From Streptomyces vietnamensis (lineage in GTDB: Bacteria; Actinomycetota; Actinomycetes; Streptomycetales; Streptomycetaceae), in the NCBI RefSeq assembly GCF_000830005.1, contig NZ_CP010407.1:6212001-6276000 (forward strand): 64,000 bases of DNA. The letters run 5' to 3'. The position numbers were made by a program, and so were the translations under genes. Shown here piece by piece: positions 17,489 to 26,270 of the stretch; the first letter of the stretch is position 1; every line of letters begins with the position of its first letter. Below the pieces are notes generated by a model. The model was not told where the DNA came from. It searched no databases and worked only from the letters and a program-made list of their open reading frames with translations.

Positions 17489-17814
17489 TCGTGATCCCCC
17501 TGGGACTACGTCAACTGGTGCATGGTGCATGGGCGAACAGCGGCCGGGCCCTCGCGGACACGACCGACGGCCCCCACTATGCCGGTGCCGGAGGGGACGG
17601 TACGCGCCCCGTCCACGGTTCCGGGCACCGTTCGGTCGTTGCCGTGCCGTGATCCGGGACACGCCAAGTTCCTGTCTCCCGGCCCGTGATCCCCGGCAGT
17701 TCCCGTCGTTGGTACGTACGGGGGACACGACGGTGGCGTGCGGGACGGCCCTTGCGGCGGCCCCACGGCGCCCCGATGTGCAACGCAACTGTTACCGCGG
17801 GAGGACACCGAGCC
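17489..17814. promoter_or_regulatory. Divergent regulatory region before the NIS-type operon
   Basis: A 326-base gap between the protease pair and the aminotransferase gene; it should hold promoters for both directions. I searched by eye for a DmdR1/IdeR iron box (TTAGGTTAGGCTAACCTAA type) and a Zur box and found neither. A GTGCATGGTGCATGG direct repeat (17518-17532) and GGTCGTTG/CGTTGGTAC fragments are present but not interpretable. Which regulator acts here is unknown. Confidence 0.35.
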
Positions 17815-19260
17815 GTGGCCGTGACCGAATCAGCTCCGGCCGTTCCACCGGCCGCGCGCACGCAGACCCGGCCGACGGACCGAGGGGGCGAGCACGAGGG
17901 CATTTTGCGCCGGCAGTCCCAGCGCGAGTCCGCCGCACGCACCTACGCCCGCTCCCTGCCGATCGTCCCCGTACGGGCCCGGGGGCTGACCATCGAGGGC
18001 GCCGACGGCCGCCGCTACCTGGACTGTCTGTCCGGTGCCGGGACACTCGCCCTCGGCCACAACCACCCCGTGGTCCTGGAAGCCATCAGGAAGGTCCTCG
18101 ACTCGGGGGCTCCCCTCCACGTCCTCGACCTCGCCACCCCCGTCAAGGACGCCTTCACCTCCGAACTGTTCGCCACCCTTCCCGGCGAACTCGCCGACGA
18201 CGCCCGCATCCAGTTCTGCGGTCCGGCGGGCACGGACGCCGTCGAGGCGGCCCTCAAGCTCGTCCGGACGGCCACCGGCCGGAGCGGGCTCCTCGCCTTC
18301 ACCGGCGCCTACCACGGCATGACGGCCGGAGCCCTCGAAGCCTCCGGAGGAGCCGCCGACGTCCGCGTGACCCGGCTGCCCTACCCGCAGCAGTACCGCT
18401 GCCCCTTCGGCGTCGGCGGCGAACGCGGCGCCGAACTGGCCGCCCGCTGGACCGAGAACCTCCTCGACGACCCCAAGAGCGGCGTCACCACCCCCGCCGG
18501 AATGATCGTCGAGGCCGTCCAGGGCGAGGGCGGGGTCATCCCCGCGCCCGACGACTGGATGCGCCGGATGCGCCGGATCACCGCCGACCGCTCCGTCCCG
18601 CTGATCGTCGACGAGGTCCAGACCGGCGTCGGCCGCACCGGCGCCTTCTGGGCCGTCGAGCACAGCGGCGTCGTGCCCGACGTCATGGTCCTCTCCAAGG
18701 CCATCGGCGGCTCCCTCCCGCTCGCGGTCATCGTCTACCGGTCGGAGCTCGACGCCTGGGAACCCGGCGCCCACGCCGGCACCTTCCGCGGCAACCAGCT
18801 AGCCATGGCCGCCGGCACGGCCACCCTCGCCTACGTCCGCGAGAACAAGCTCGCCGAACGGGCCGGCACCCTCGGCGCCCGTATCCTCGGCCGGCTCCAG
18901 GGCCTCGCCGCCGCCCACCCCTGCGTCGGCGACGTCCGCGGCCGAGGCCTGATGATCGGCGTCGAACTCGTCGATCCCGACGCGGCCGGACCGGACGACC
19001 CCGTCCCGCCGCCCGCCCCCGCCCTGGCCCTCGCCGTCCAGCAGGAGTGCCTCGCCCGCGGACTCATCGTCGAACTCGGCGGCCGCCACTCGGCGGTGGT
19101 CCGGCTCCTGCCTCCGCTCACCCTCACCGACGAGCAGGCCAACGCCGTCCTGGACCGCTTCGCCGACGCCCTGGCCGCGGCCGAACGGGCCCACACCCCC
19201 CACCCGCCCGCCTCCCGCCGGGCCACGGCCCCCCGGAACGCCTCCGGACCGTCCCACTGA
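17815..19260 (+). CDS. Diaminobutyrate--2-oxoglutarate transaminase family protein
   Basis: A 481-residue class III PLP aminotransferase, first gene of the NIS-type operon. It has the fold-type I landmarks FCGPAGTDAVEAALK, FTGAYHGMT, IVEAVQGEGG, LIVDEVQTGVGRTG and the PLP lysine in VLSKAIGGSLPL. Relatives make L-2,4-diaminobutyrate from aspartate semialdehyde and glutamate for ectoine or siderophores; no ectoine genes are nearby, so a siderophore-type role is inferred. GTG 17815 is set by GGAGG at 17799-17803. An Ala/Pro/Arg-rich tail follows residue ~460. The next gene starts 37 bases after the stop. Confidence 0.85.
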   Translation: MAVTESAPAVPPAARTQTRPTDRGGEHEGILRRQSQRESAARTYARSLPIVPVRARGLTIEGADGRRYLDCLSGAGTLALGHNHPVVLEAIRKVLDSGAPLHVLDLATPVKDAFTSELFATLPGELADDARIQFCGPAGTDAVEAALKLVRTATGRSGLLAFTGAYHGMTAGALEASGGAADVRVTRLPYPQQYRCPFGVGGERGAELAARWTENLLDDPKSGVTTPAGMIVEAVQGEGGVIPAPDDWMRRMRRITADRSVPLIVDEVQTGVGRTGAFWAVEHSGVVPDVMVLSKAIGGSLPLAVIVYRSELDAWEPGAHAGTFRGNQLAMAAGTATLAYVRENKLAERAGTLGARILGRLQGLAAAHPCVGDVRGRGLMIGVELVDPDAAGPDDPVPPPAPALALAVQQECLARGLIVELGGRHSAVVRLLPPLTLTDEQANAVLDRFADALAAAERAHTPHPPASRRATAPRNASGPSH

Positions 19261-19297
19261 CCCGGACCGCCCCGGCCCCACCCCCAAGGAAGCCCCC

Positions 19298-21574
19298 GTG
19301 AACGCCACCCCCACCTCCCCGACCCCCACCACCGAACCACCCCACCCCACCAACCCCTTCCCCTCCGAGGCCCTCCACCCCGAGCCCTCCCACACCGAGG
19401 CCCTCCGCCCTGCATCCCCCTACGCCGAGGCCCTCCCTCCTGCGTCCCTCCACGCCGAGGCCCTCCCTCCTGCGTCCCTCCACGCCGAGGCCCTCCGCCC
19501 CACGGCCCCTCACCCCGCGGCTCTCCAGCCGGAGGCCCTCCGCCCGGAGGCCCTCCACCTCGAAGTCCTGGGCTCCGAGGTCCTCCGCCTTGCGGCCCTC
19601 CAGGCCGAGGCCCTTCACCCCGAGCGCCGGCGCGCCCAGCAGCTCGGCCCGGACCCGCTCCGCCCCCAGGAGTTCGGCCCGGAGATGCTCCGCCCCCAGG
19701 AGTTCGGCTCGGAGACGCTCCGCCCCCAGGAGTTCGGCTCGGAGACGCTCCAAGCCCAGCCGCTCGGCCCGGACCCGTTCGGCTCCGAGGAGCCCACCGT
19801 CCCGCGCCAGCACGCCGGACCGTACGAACCCCGGACCCCCCGCCCGGCCGACACCCCCGACCCGCTGGACGACCCCGACCCGCGGCGTGCCGCCGACGCC
19901 GCCGCAGTCGAGAACCTCCTCCGCTGCTGGGTCCGGGAGAAGAACCTCCCGGCCCCCGGATCCACCACCCTGCGCATCCCCCTCGACGCCAGCGGCACCG
20001 CCCTCCTCGTCCCCGTCCGCTACTGGTCGCCCACCGGCTGGCACCGCTTCGGCGCCCCCGCCCTCGAAGGGCTCCCGGCCTCGGCGCCGGCCGCCGACGC
20101 CGTCACGGTGGCCGCCCTGCTCAGCCGAGAGACCGGCCGCTCCGAGGGCACCGACCTCGTCGGCCGCGTCGCCGACTCAGCCCGCCGCACCGCCGACTTC
20201 CTCACCGAGCGCCGCCGCCGGCCGCAACCGCACCCGGACGCCGACCTCTTCCTCGCCGCCGAACAGTCCCTGCTGCTCGGCCACCCGCTCCACCCCACCC
20301 CCAAGAGCCGCGAAGGGCTCTCCGAGGCCGAGAGCCGGCTCTACTCACCCGAACTCCACGGCTCCTTCCCCCTCCACTGGATCGCCGTCGACCACACCCT
20401 CCTGGCCGGCGACTCCGCCTGGACCGAACAGGGCCGGCCCGTCACCGCCGAACAGCTCGTCTCCGGTCTCGCCGAAGGACTCGCGTCGCCCGCCGGCACC
20501 GCGCCCCTGCCACTGCACCCCTGGCAGGCCCGCGAACTCCTGCACCGCCCCGACGTCCGCGCCCTCCTGGACGCCGGCCTTCTCCACGACCTCGGCCTGC
20601 ACGGCAGCCCCTGGCACCCCACCTCCTCCGTCCGCACCGTGCACCGACCCGGCGCCCGGGCCATGCTCAAGCTCTCCCTCGGCCTGCGCATCACCAACTC
20701 CCGCCGCGAGAACCTCCGCAAGGAACTCCACCGAGGCGTCGAGGTCCACCGGCTGCTCCGCACCGGCCTCGTCGACGAGTGGCAGGCAGCCCACCCGAGC
20801 TTCGACATCGTCCGCGACCCCGCCTGGCTCGCCGTCGACGCCCCGGACGGCACCCCCGTCCCGGGCCTCGACGTCATGATCCGCCACAACCCCTTCGGGC
20901 CCGGCGACGACGCCGTCTGCATCGCCTCCCTCACGGCACCCCGCCCCTGGCCCGGAGCCACCACCATGCGCTCCCGGCTCGCCGACGTCATCGGCCGGCT
21001 CGCCGCCCGCACGGGCCGCCCCACGACCGCCGTCGCCGCCGAGTGGTTCCTCCGCTACCTCGACCAGGTCGTCCGCCCCGTCCTCTGGCTCGACGGCCAC
21101 GCCGGCATCGCCCTGGAGGCCCACCAGCAGAACACCCTGGTCCTCCTGGACCCGGACGGCTGGCCGATCGGCGGCCGCTACCGCGACAACCAGGGCTACT
21201 ACTTCCGCGAGTCCCACCGGGGCGAGCTGGAGAGCCGCCTCCCCGGCATCGGCGCCGACAGCGACACCTTCGTCTCCGACCAGGTCACCGACGAGCGCTT
21301 CGCCTACTACCTCGGCATCAACAACGTCCTCGGTCTGATCGGCGCCTTCGGCGCCCAGCGCCTCGCCGACGAACGCGTCCTGCTCGCCGCCTTCCGCAGC
21401 TTCCTCACCTCCGCCACCAGCCTGGGATCACCCCTTCCGCACCGGCTCCTGGAAGCCGCGACCCTGCGCAGCAAGGCCAATCTCCTCACCCGCCTGCACG
21501 GCCTGGACGAGCTCGTCGGGCCCGTCGACACCCAGTCCGTCTACGTCACCGTCACCAACCCCCTCCGCACCTGA
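19298..21574 (+). CDS. IucA/IucC-family NIS synthetase with repeat N-terminal extension
   Basis: A 758-residue NRPS-independent siderophore (NIS) synthetase: it would adenylate a carboxylate such as citrate and form an amide with an amine. The catalytic part starts near residue 195. Family marks are PLPLHPWQAREL, TSSVRTV, MLKLSLGLRITNSRREN, HQQNTLVLLD and RYRDNQGYYF. Normal size is ~570-620; the extra N-terminal ~195 residues are a Pro/Glu/Leu-rich extension. It is built from 10-residue repeats of two kinds (HAEALPPASL-like at ~24-110, LRPQEFGSET-like at ~121-160). GTG 19298 has AAGGAAG upstream; an internal start after the repeats cannot be excluded. Codon structure through the repeats is normal. 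Confidence 0.88.
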   Translation: MNATPTSPTPTTEPPHPTNPFPSEALHPEPSHTEALRPASPYAEALPPASLHAEALPPASLHAEALRPTAPHPAALQPEALRPEALHLEVLGSEVLRLAALQAEALHPERRRAQQLGPDPLRPQEFGPEMLRPQEFGSETLRPQEFGSETLQAQPLGPDPFGSEEPTVPRQHAGPYEPRTPRPADTPDPLDDPDPRRAADAAAVENLLRCWVREKNLPAPGSTTLRIPLDASGTALLVPVRYWSPTGWHRFGAPALEGLPASAPAADAVTVAALLSRETGRSEGTDLVGRVADSARRTADFLTERRRRPQPHPDADLFLAAEQSLLLGHPLHPTPKSREGLSEAESRLYSPELHGSFPLHWIAVDHTLLAGDSAWTEQGRPVTAEQLVSGLAEGLASPAGTAPLPLHPWQARELLHRPDVRALLDAGLLHDLGLHGSPWHPTSSVRTVHRPGARAMLKLSLGLRITNSRRENLRKELHRGVEVHRLLRTGLVDEWQAAHPSFDIVRDPAWLAVDAPDGTPVPGLDVMIRHNPFGPGDDAVCIASLTAPRPWPGATTMRSRLADVIGRLAARTGRPTTAVAAEWFLRYLDQVVRPVLWLDGHAGIALEAHQQNTLVLLDPDGWPIGGRYRDNQGYYFRESHRGELESRLPGIGADSDTFVSDQVTDERFAYYLGINNVLGLIGAFGAQRLADERVLLAAFRSFLTSATSLGSPLPHRLLEAATLRSKANLLTRLHGLDELVGPVDTQSVYVTVTNPLRT
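19424..19483. repeat. Intragenic 30-bp tandem duplication (HAEALPPASL-type)
   Basis: Two perfect adjacent 30-base units (19424-19453, 19454-19483), each beginning GCCGAGGCCCTCCCTCCTGC, embedded in a longer run of diverged copies (~19369-19620). The unit encodes ten residues, so expansion keeps frame. Confidence 0.92.
19657..19746. repeat. Intragenic 30-bp tandem repeat (LRPQEFGSET-type), three copies
   Basis: Three near-identical 30-base units starting GCTCCGCCCCCAGGAGTTCG; copies two and three are identical and copy one differs at a few bases. A fourth, decayed copy follows. Confidence 0.93.
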
Positions 21575-21632
21575 ACCCCTTGGCGGCGCCCCGCGCCCAC
21601 CCCGCCCGCACCGCCGAGAGGAGAGCGACACC

Positions 21633-22289
21633 GTGTCACCCACCCGCCCACCGGCCGACCCGCCCGGGGACGACACCCTGGACCTGAGGGTCGACGACCT
21701 CGTCGCCCTCCTCGACGGCGATCTGCTGGACTCCGTCGCCGCCTGGGGGCCGGCCGACACCCCCGCGGGCTCCTTCCGGCTCGTACCCGTGCGACTCGAA
21801 CGGGACCTGCCGCTGCTCACCCGATGGATGAACGACCCCGCCGTCGCCGCCTTCTGGGAGCTCGCCGGACCCGACACCGTCACCGCCGAGCACGTCCGCG
21901 CCCAACTGGAGGGCGACGGCCGGAGCGTCCCCTGCCTCGGCGTCCTCGACGGCACGCCCATGAGCTACTTCGAGATCTACCGCGCCGACCTCGATCCGCT
22001 CGCCCGGCACTACCCGGCGCTTCCCCACGACACGGGTATCCACCTGCTGATCGGCGGCGTCACCGACCGGGGCCGCGGCGTCGGCACCACGCTCCTGCGC
22101 GCCGTCGCCGATCTGGTCCTCGACCACCGTCCCCGCTGCACCCGCGTCCTCGCCGAACCCGACATCCGTAACACCCCCTCCGTCTCCGCTTTCCTCAGCG
22201 GCGGCTTCCGCTTCGCGGCGGAAGTCGACCTCCCCGACAAAAGAGCCGCGCTCATGATCCGTGACCGGGCCCTTCGTCACGTTCTGTGA
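21633..22289 (+). CDS. GNAT acetyltransferase of the siderophore (IucB/AlcB-like) type
   Basis: A 218-residue acyl-CoA N-acyltransferase lying between two NIS synthetases. The second half has RHYPALPHDTGIHLLIG, GRGVGTTLL (acetyl-CoA pyrophosphate loop) and AEPDIRNTPS, like enzymes that acylate hydroxylamines in aerobactin and alcaligin pathways. The start is GTG 21633 with GAGAGGAGAG at 21615-21624. If it acts like IucB it would need an N-hydroxy amine, yet no N-hydroxylase is seen in this operon. It may use a free amine or a product made elsewhere. The stop lies 60 bases before the chosen start of the second synthetase. Confidence 0.8.
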   Translation: MSPTRPPADPPGDDTLDLRVDDLVALLDGDLLDSVAAWGPADTPAGSFRLVPVRLERDLPLLTRWMNDPAVAAFWELAGPDTVTAEHVRAQLEGDGRSVPCLGVLDGTPMSYFEIYRADLDPLARHYPALPHDTGIHLLIGGVTDRGRGVGTTLLRAVADLVLDHRPRCTRVLAEPDIRNTPSVSAFLSGGFRFAAEVDLPDKRAALMIRDRALRHVL

Positions 22290-22348
22290 ACACCCCTGCC
22301 TTGCCAACGCCGCTCCACCCACAGCGGTTCCCACCCCGAGGAGTCCTC

Positions 22349-24184
22349 GTGTCGACATCCCCTGCACCTCACGACTCCGCACGACCCGCCCCAGCTCCCA
22401 CCACCGGAGCCGACCCGGCGCCCGAACTGCTCGCGCCCCCCGAGCTGAACGCCACCGCCTGGACCCGGGCGTCCTCCCGCCTCCTCGAAAAGGCCCTCTC
22501 CGAGTTCGCCTACGAGGAGATCGTCGAACCCGTCCCCCTGGACGACGGCGAGCCCGACCGTCATGCACTGCGGCTCGACGACGGCACCACGCTCACCTTC
22601 CGTGCCCGCCGCGGTGCCTACGGCAGCTGGCGCGTCACCGCCGGCTCCGTCACCCACGAGGGCCGCCCCCTCACCGACCCCTTCGACTTCCTGGTCCGCG
22701 CCCGCCGCCTCCTCCGGCTCGACGGCGCCACCCTCGGCCATCTGATCCGCGAGCTCTCCGCCACCCTGGCCGCCGACGCCCGCCTCGACCACACCGCCCT
22801 CCCCGCCGCCCGCCTTGCCGAGCTCTCCTACGCGGAACTCGAAGGCCACCAGACCGGCCACCCCTGGCTGGTCCTCAACAAGGGACGCGTCGGCTTCTCC
22901 GCCACCGACGCCGCCCGCTGGGCCCCCGAGGCCCGCCGCGCCACCCGGCTGCCGTGGATCGCCGTCAGCAACCGCATCGCCGCCTACCGGGGCGTGCCGG
23001 GCCTCGACACCCCCGACCGGCTCTACGCCCGGGAACTCGACCCCGAGGTGCACGCCGCCTTCCGCGCCGCACTGACCGCCCGCGGCCACGAACCCGACGG
23101 CTACCTCCTGCTGCCCGTGCACCCCTGGCAGTGGGACGAGATCCTGCTGCCGCTCTACGCCCCGGCCATCGCCGCCGGGACCGTCGTCCCGCTCCCCGCC
23201 GACGGCGACCTCCGTCTGCCGCAGCAGTCCGTCCGTACCTTCCTCAACACCAGCCGCCCCGACCGGCACACCGTGAAGCTGCCGCTGTCGGTCCTCAACA
23301 CCCTCGTCTGGCGCGGACTGCCCACCGAGCGGACCCTCGCCGCGCCCGCCGTGACCGCCTGGGTCCACGGTCTGCGCGAGGCCGACCCGTTCCTGCGGGA
23401 CGAGTGCGGGGTGATCCTCCTCGGCGAGGTCGCCTCCGTCACGGTCGAGCACCCGCTGTACGACCGGCTGCCCGAAGTGCCGTACCAGTACAAGGAACTG
23501 CTCGGCGCGATCTGGCGCGAGCCGCTGAAACTGCCCCCGGGCGAGCGGGCCCGCACCCTCGCCTCCCTCCTGCACACCGATCCGGACGGCCGGGCGTTCG
23601 TCGCCGAGCTCGTCGAGCGCTCCGGGCTCGCCCCCGCCGTCTGGCTCCAGCACCTCTTCACCGCTCTGCTCCCCCCGTTGCTGCACTTCCTCTACCGGTA
23701 CGGCACGGTCTTCTCGCCCCACGGCGAGAACGCCATCGTCGTGTACGACGGCGACGACGTCCCCGTGCGCCTGGCGATCAAGGACTTCGTCGACGATGTG
23801 AACATCTGTGCCCAGCCCCTTCCCGAACACGCCACCCTCCCGGATGACGTCCGCGCCGTCCTGTTGACGGAGGAGCCCGGATTCCTGATCCAGTTCATCC
23901 ACTCGGGGCTCTTCGTCGGTGTCTTCCGCTACCTGGCGCCGCTCTGCGAGGAACAACTCGGCGTGTCCGAAGAGGACTTCTGGAGCCTCGTCCGCGCGGA
24001 GATCCTGCGGCACCAGGCGCGCTTCCCCGAGCTGAAGGAACGGTTCGAGCTCTTCGACCTCCTGACCCCGCGCATCGAGCGGCTCTGTCTCAACCGCAAC
24101 CGTCTGCACCTGGACGGCTACCGGGACCGGCCCGAGCGTCCGCACGCGGCCGTTCACGGAACCGTCCCCAATCCGCTCGCGTGA
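22349..24184 (+). CDS. IucA/IucC-family NIS synthetase, second copy
   Basis: A 611-residue NIS synthetase ending the operon. Family marks are PWLVLNKGRVGFS, LLLPVHPWQWDEI, PQQSVRTFLN, VKLPLSVLNTL, SPHGENAIVVYD and IKDFVDDVN; a ferric-iron-reductase-like FhuF C-terminal region covers the last ~170 residues, as usual in this family. GTG 22349 is preceded by GAGGAG at 22338-22343; an upstream GTG at 22286 would overlap the GNAT stop (GTGA) but has no clear ribosome site. The HGEN motif here versus HQQN in the first copy indicates different sub-types, so the two probably make different bonds. Confidence 0.88.
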   Translation: MSTSPAPHDSARPAPAPTTGADPAPELLAPPELNATAWTRASSRLLEKALSEFAYEEIVEPVPLDDGEPDRHALRLDDGTTLTFRARRGAYGSWRVTAGSVTHEGRPLTDPFDFLVRARRLLRLDGATLGHLIRELSATLAADARLDHTALPAARLAELSYAELEGHQTGHPWLVLNKGRVGFSATDAARWAPEARRATRLPWIAVSNRIAAYRGVPGLDTPDRLYARELDPEVHAAFRAALTARGHEPDGYLLLPVHPWQWDEILLPLYAPAIAAGTVVPLPADGDLRLPQQSVRTFLNTSRPDRHTVKLPLSVLNTLVWRGLPTERTLAAPAVTAWVHGLREADPFLRDECGVILLGEVASVTVEHPLYDRLPEVPYQYKELLGAIWREPLKLPPGERARTLASLLHTDPDGRAFVAELVERSGLAPAVWLQHLFTALLPPLLHFLYRYGTVFSPHGENAIVVYDGDDVPVRLAIKDFVDDVNICAQPLPEHATLPDDVRAVLLTEEPGFLIQFIHSGLFVGVFRYLAPLCEEQLGVSEEDFWSLVRAEILRHQARFPELKERFELFDLLTPRIERLCLNRNRLHLDGYRDRPERPHAAVHGTVPNPLA

Positions 24185-24206
24185 CCCGGCTGTCAGTGCC
24201 GCCCCG

Positions 24207-24212
24207 TAGGGT
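24207..24212 (+). promoter_or_regulatory. Candidate -10 element before the DinG-like gene
   Basis: TAGGGT lies 9 bases before ATG 24222, overlapping the region where a 5' leader would be. A GGGAGGG between the two also resembles a Shine-Dalgarno, so leaderless versus very short leader cannot be settled. Confidence 0.4.
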
Positions 24213-24221
24213 GGGAGGGCT

Positions 24222-26195
24222 ATGACGAAGCCATCCCTCCCCGACCTCCTCCACGCCGCCGTCTCCGCCGTCGGCGGCACGGAGCGGCCCGGCCAGGTCA
24301 CCATGGCCGAGGCCGTGGCCGAGGCCATCGACGACAACTCCCACCTCCTCGTCCAGGCCGGCACCGGCACGGGCAAGTCGCTCGGCTACCTCGTGCCGGC
24401 CCTTGCCCAGGGCGAGCGGGTGGTGGTGGCCACGGCCACCCTGGCGCTCCAGCGCCAGCTCGTCGAGCGCGATCTTCCCCGGACGGTCGACGCGCTGCAT
24501 CCGCAGCTGCGCCGCCGGCCGCAGTTCGCCATGCTCAAGGGCCGGTCGAACTACCTCTGTCTGCACCGGCTCCACGAAGGCGTCCCGCAGGACGAGGAGG
24601 ACGGCCTCTTCGACCCCTTCGAGGCGGCCGCGCCCACCAGCAAGCTGGGCCAGGACCTGCTGCGGCTGCGGGACTGGTCGGACGAGACGGAGACCGGCGA
24701 CCGGGACGATCTGACGCCGGGCGTCTCCGACAAGGCCTGGGCCCAGGTCTCGGTCTCCTCCCGGGAGTGCCTCGGCGCGAGCAAGTGCGCGTACGGGCCG
24801 GAGTGCTTCGCCGAGGCGGCACGCGAGCGTGCCAAGCTCGCGGACGTCGTCGTCACCAACCACGCCCTCCTCGCCATCGACGCCATCGAAGGCGCGCCGG
24901 TGCTCCCGCAGCACGAGGTGCTGATCGTCGACGAGGCCCATGAGCTGGTCTCCCGGGTCACGGGTGTCGCCACCGGCGAGCTCACGCCGGGCCAGGTCAA
25001 CCGTGCCGTGCGCCGGGCCGCGAAGCTCGTGGACGAGAAGACGGCCGACCAGCTGCAGACCGCCGCGGAGGGCTTCGAGCGGGTCATGGAGCTGGCGCTG
25101 CCGGGCCGCCTGGAGGAGATCCCGGAGGACCTCGCGTACGCGTTGATGGCGCTGCGGGACGCGGCCCGCGCCGTGATCACCGCCCTGGGCAACACCCGGG
25201 ACCGGGCCGTGCAGGACGAGGACGCGGTGCGCAAGCAGGCCATGGCCTCCGTGGAGACCGTGCACGGGGTGGCGGAGCGGATCACCCACGGTTCCGAGTA
25301 CGACGTCGTCTGGTACGAGCGCCACGACCGGTTCGGGGCCTCGCTGCGGGTCGCGCCGCTGACCGTCTCGGGCCTGCTGCGGGAGAAGCTCTTCACGGAG
25401 CGGTCCGTGGTGCTCGCCTCGGCCACGCTCAAGCTCGGCGGCGACTTCAACGGGGTCGGGGCCTCCCTGGGACTGGCGCCAGAGGGCACCAAGGGGGACG
25501 ACCTGCCCGTCTGGAAGGGCATCGACGTCGGCTCCCCGTTCGACTATCCGAAGCAGGGCATTCTCTACGTCGCCAAGCACCTCTCGCGCCCCGCGCGTGA
25601 CGGGGAGCGGGGCGACATGCTCGACGAGCTCACCGAACTGATGCAGGCGGCCGGCGGGCGGACCCTCGGCCTCTTCTCCTCCATGCGTGCCGCGCAGCAG
25701 GCGGCGGAGGAGCTGCGGACCCGGATCCCGGAGCTGCCGATCCTGCTCCAGGGCGAGGACACGCTGGGTGAGCTGATCAAGAACTTCGCGGCCGACCCGA
25801 AGACCTGTCTCTTCGGCACGCTCTCGCTCTGGCAGGGCGTGGACGTCCCGGGGCCCAGCTGTCAGCTGGTCGTCATGGACAAGATCCCGTTCCCGCGCCC
25901 GGACGACCCGCTGATGAGCGCCCGGCAGAAGGCCGTCGAGGAGGCCGGGGGGAACGGCTTCATGGCCGTCGCGGCGACCCACGCGGCCCTGTTGATGGCC
26001 CAGGGCGCCGGTCGACTGGTGCGCGCCACCGGTGACCGGGGCGTCGTGGCGGTCCTCGATCCCCGGCTGGCCACTGCCCGCTACGGCAGCTATCTGAAGG
26101 CCTCGCTGCCCGATTTCTGGTACACCACGGACCGCAACCAGGTGCGGAAGTCGCTCGCGGCCATCGACGCCGCCTCGAAGACGGCCGACGTCTAG
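24222..26195 (+). CDS. dinG: DinG-like (XPD/Rad3-type) ATP-dependent helicase
   Basis: A 657-residue superfamily 2 5'-3' helicase. Walker A is GTGTGKS at 47-53, the Walker B box is DEAH in LIVDEAHELVS, and motif VI lies in QGAGRLVRATGDRG. Cysteines consistent with an iron-sulfur cluster occur at NYLCLH, ECLGASKCAYGPEC. Relatives unwind R-loops and D-loops during repair. It is immediately convergent with lexA, which fits SOS context, but no LexA box is visible before it. Start ATG 24222. Confidence 0.88.
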   Translation: MTKPSLPDLLHAAVSAVGGTERPGQVTMAEAVAEAIDDNSHLLVQAGTGTGKSLGYLVPALAQGERVVVATATLALQRQLVERDLPRTVDALHPQLRRRPQFAMLKGRSNYLCLHRLHEGVPQDEEDGLFDPFEAAAPTSKLGQDLLRLRDWSDETETGDRDDLTPGVSDKAWAQVSVSSRECLGASKCAYGPECFAEAARERAKLADVVVTNHALLAIDAIEGAPVLPQHEVLIVDEAHELVSRVTGVATGELTPGQVNRAVRRAAKLVDEKTADQLQTAAEGFERVMELALPGRLEEIPEDLAYALMALRDAARAVITALGNTRDRAVQDEDAVRKQAMASVETVHGVAERITHGSEYDVVWYERHDRFGASLRVAPLTVSGLLREKLFTERSVVLASATLKLGGDFNGVGASLGLAPEGTKGDDLPVWKGIDVGSPFDYPKQGILYVAKHLSRPARDGERGDMLDELTELMQAAGGRTLGLFSSMRAAQQAAEELRTRIPELPILLQGEDTLGELIKNFAADPKTCLFGTLSLWQGVDVPGPSCQLVVMDKIPFPRPDDPLMSARQKAVEEAGGNGFMAVAATHAALLMAQGAGRLVRATGDRGVVAVLDPRLATARYGSYLKASLPDFWYTTDRNQVRKSLAAIDAASKTADV

Positions 26196-26214
26196 GGGAC
26201 GTCAGGACACGGCA

Positions 26215-26249
26215 GGGCCCCGGGACCGGCGCAGTGGGTCCCGGGGCCC
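26215..26249. terminator. Bidirectional terminator between dinG and lexA
   Basis: GGGCCCCGGGACC (26215-26227) pairs perfectly with GGTCCCGGGGCCC (26237-26249) around a 9-base loop, between two convergent genes. Confidence 0.9.
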
Positions 26250-26270
26250 GGTCAGAGCCGGCGGGGAGTG

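Noticed and set aside
17489..17814. Iron-box control of the siderophore-like operon
   Set aside because: No TTAGGTTAGGCTAACCTAA-like sequence was found; a weak match cannot be excluded without a motif scan.
18015..18302. Small open frames inside the aminotransferase gene on both strands
   Set aside because: They overlap a well-supported PLP enzyme and lack their own ribosome sites and motifs.
22277..24376. A 699-codon minus-strand frame opposite the second NIS synthetase
   Set aside because: Same antisense effect; translated sequence is low-complexity and mirrors the codon bias of the NIS gene.
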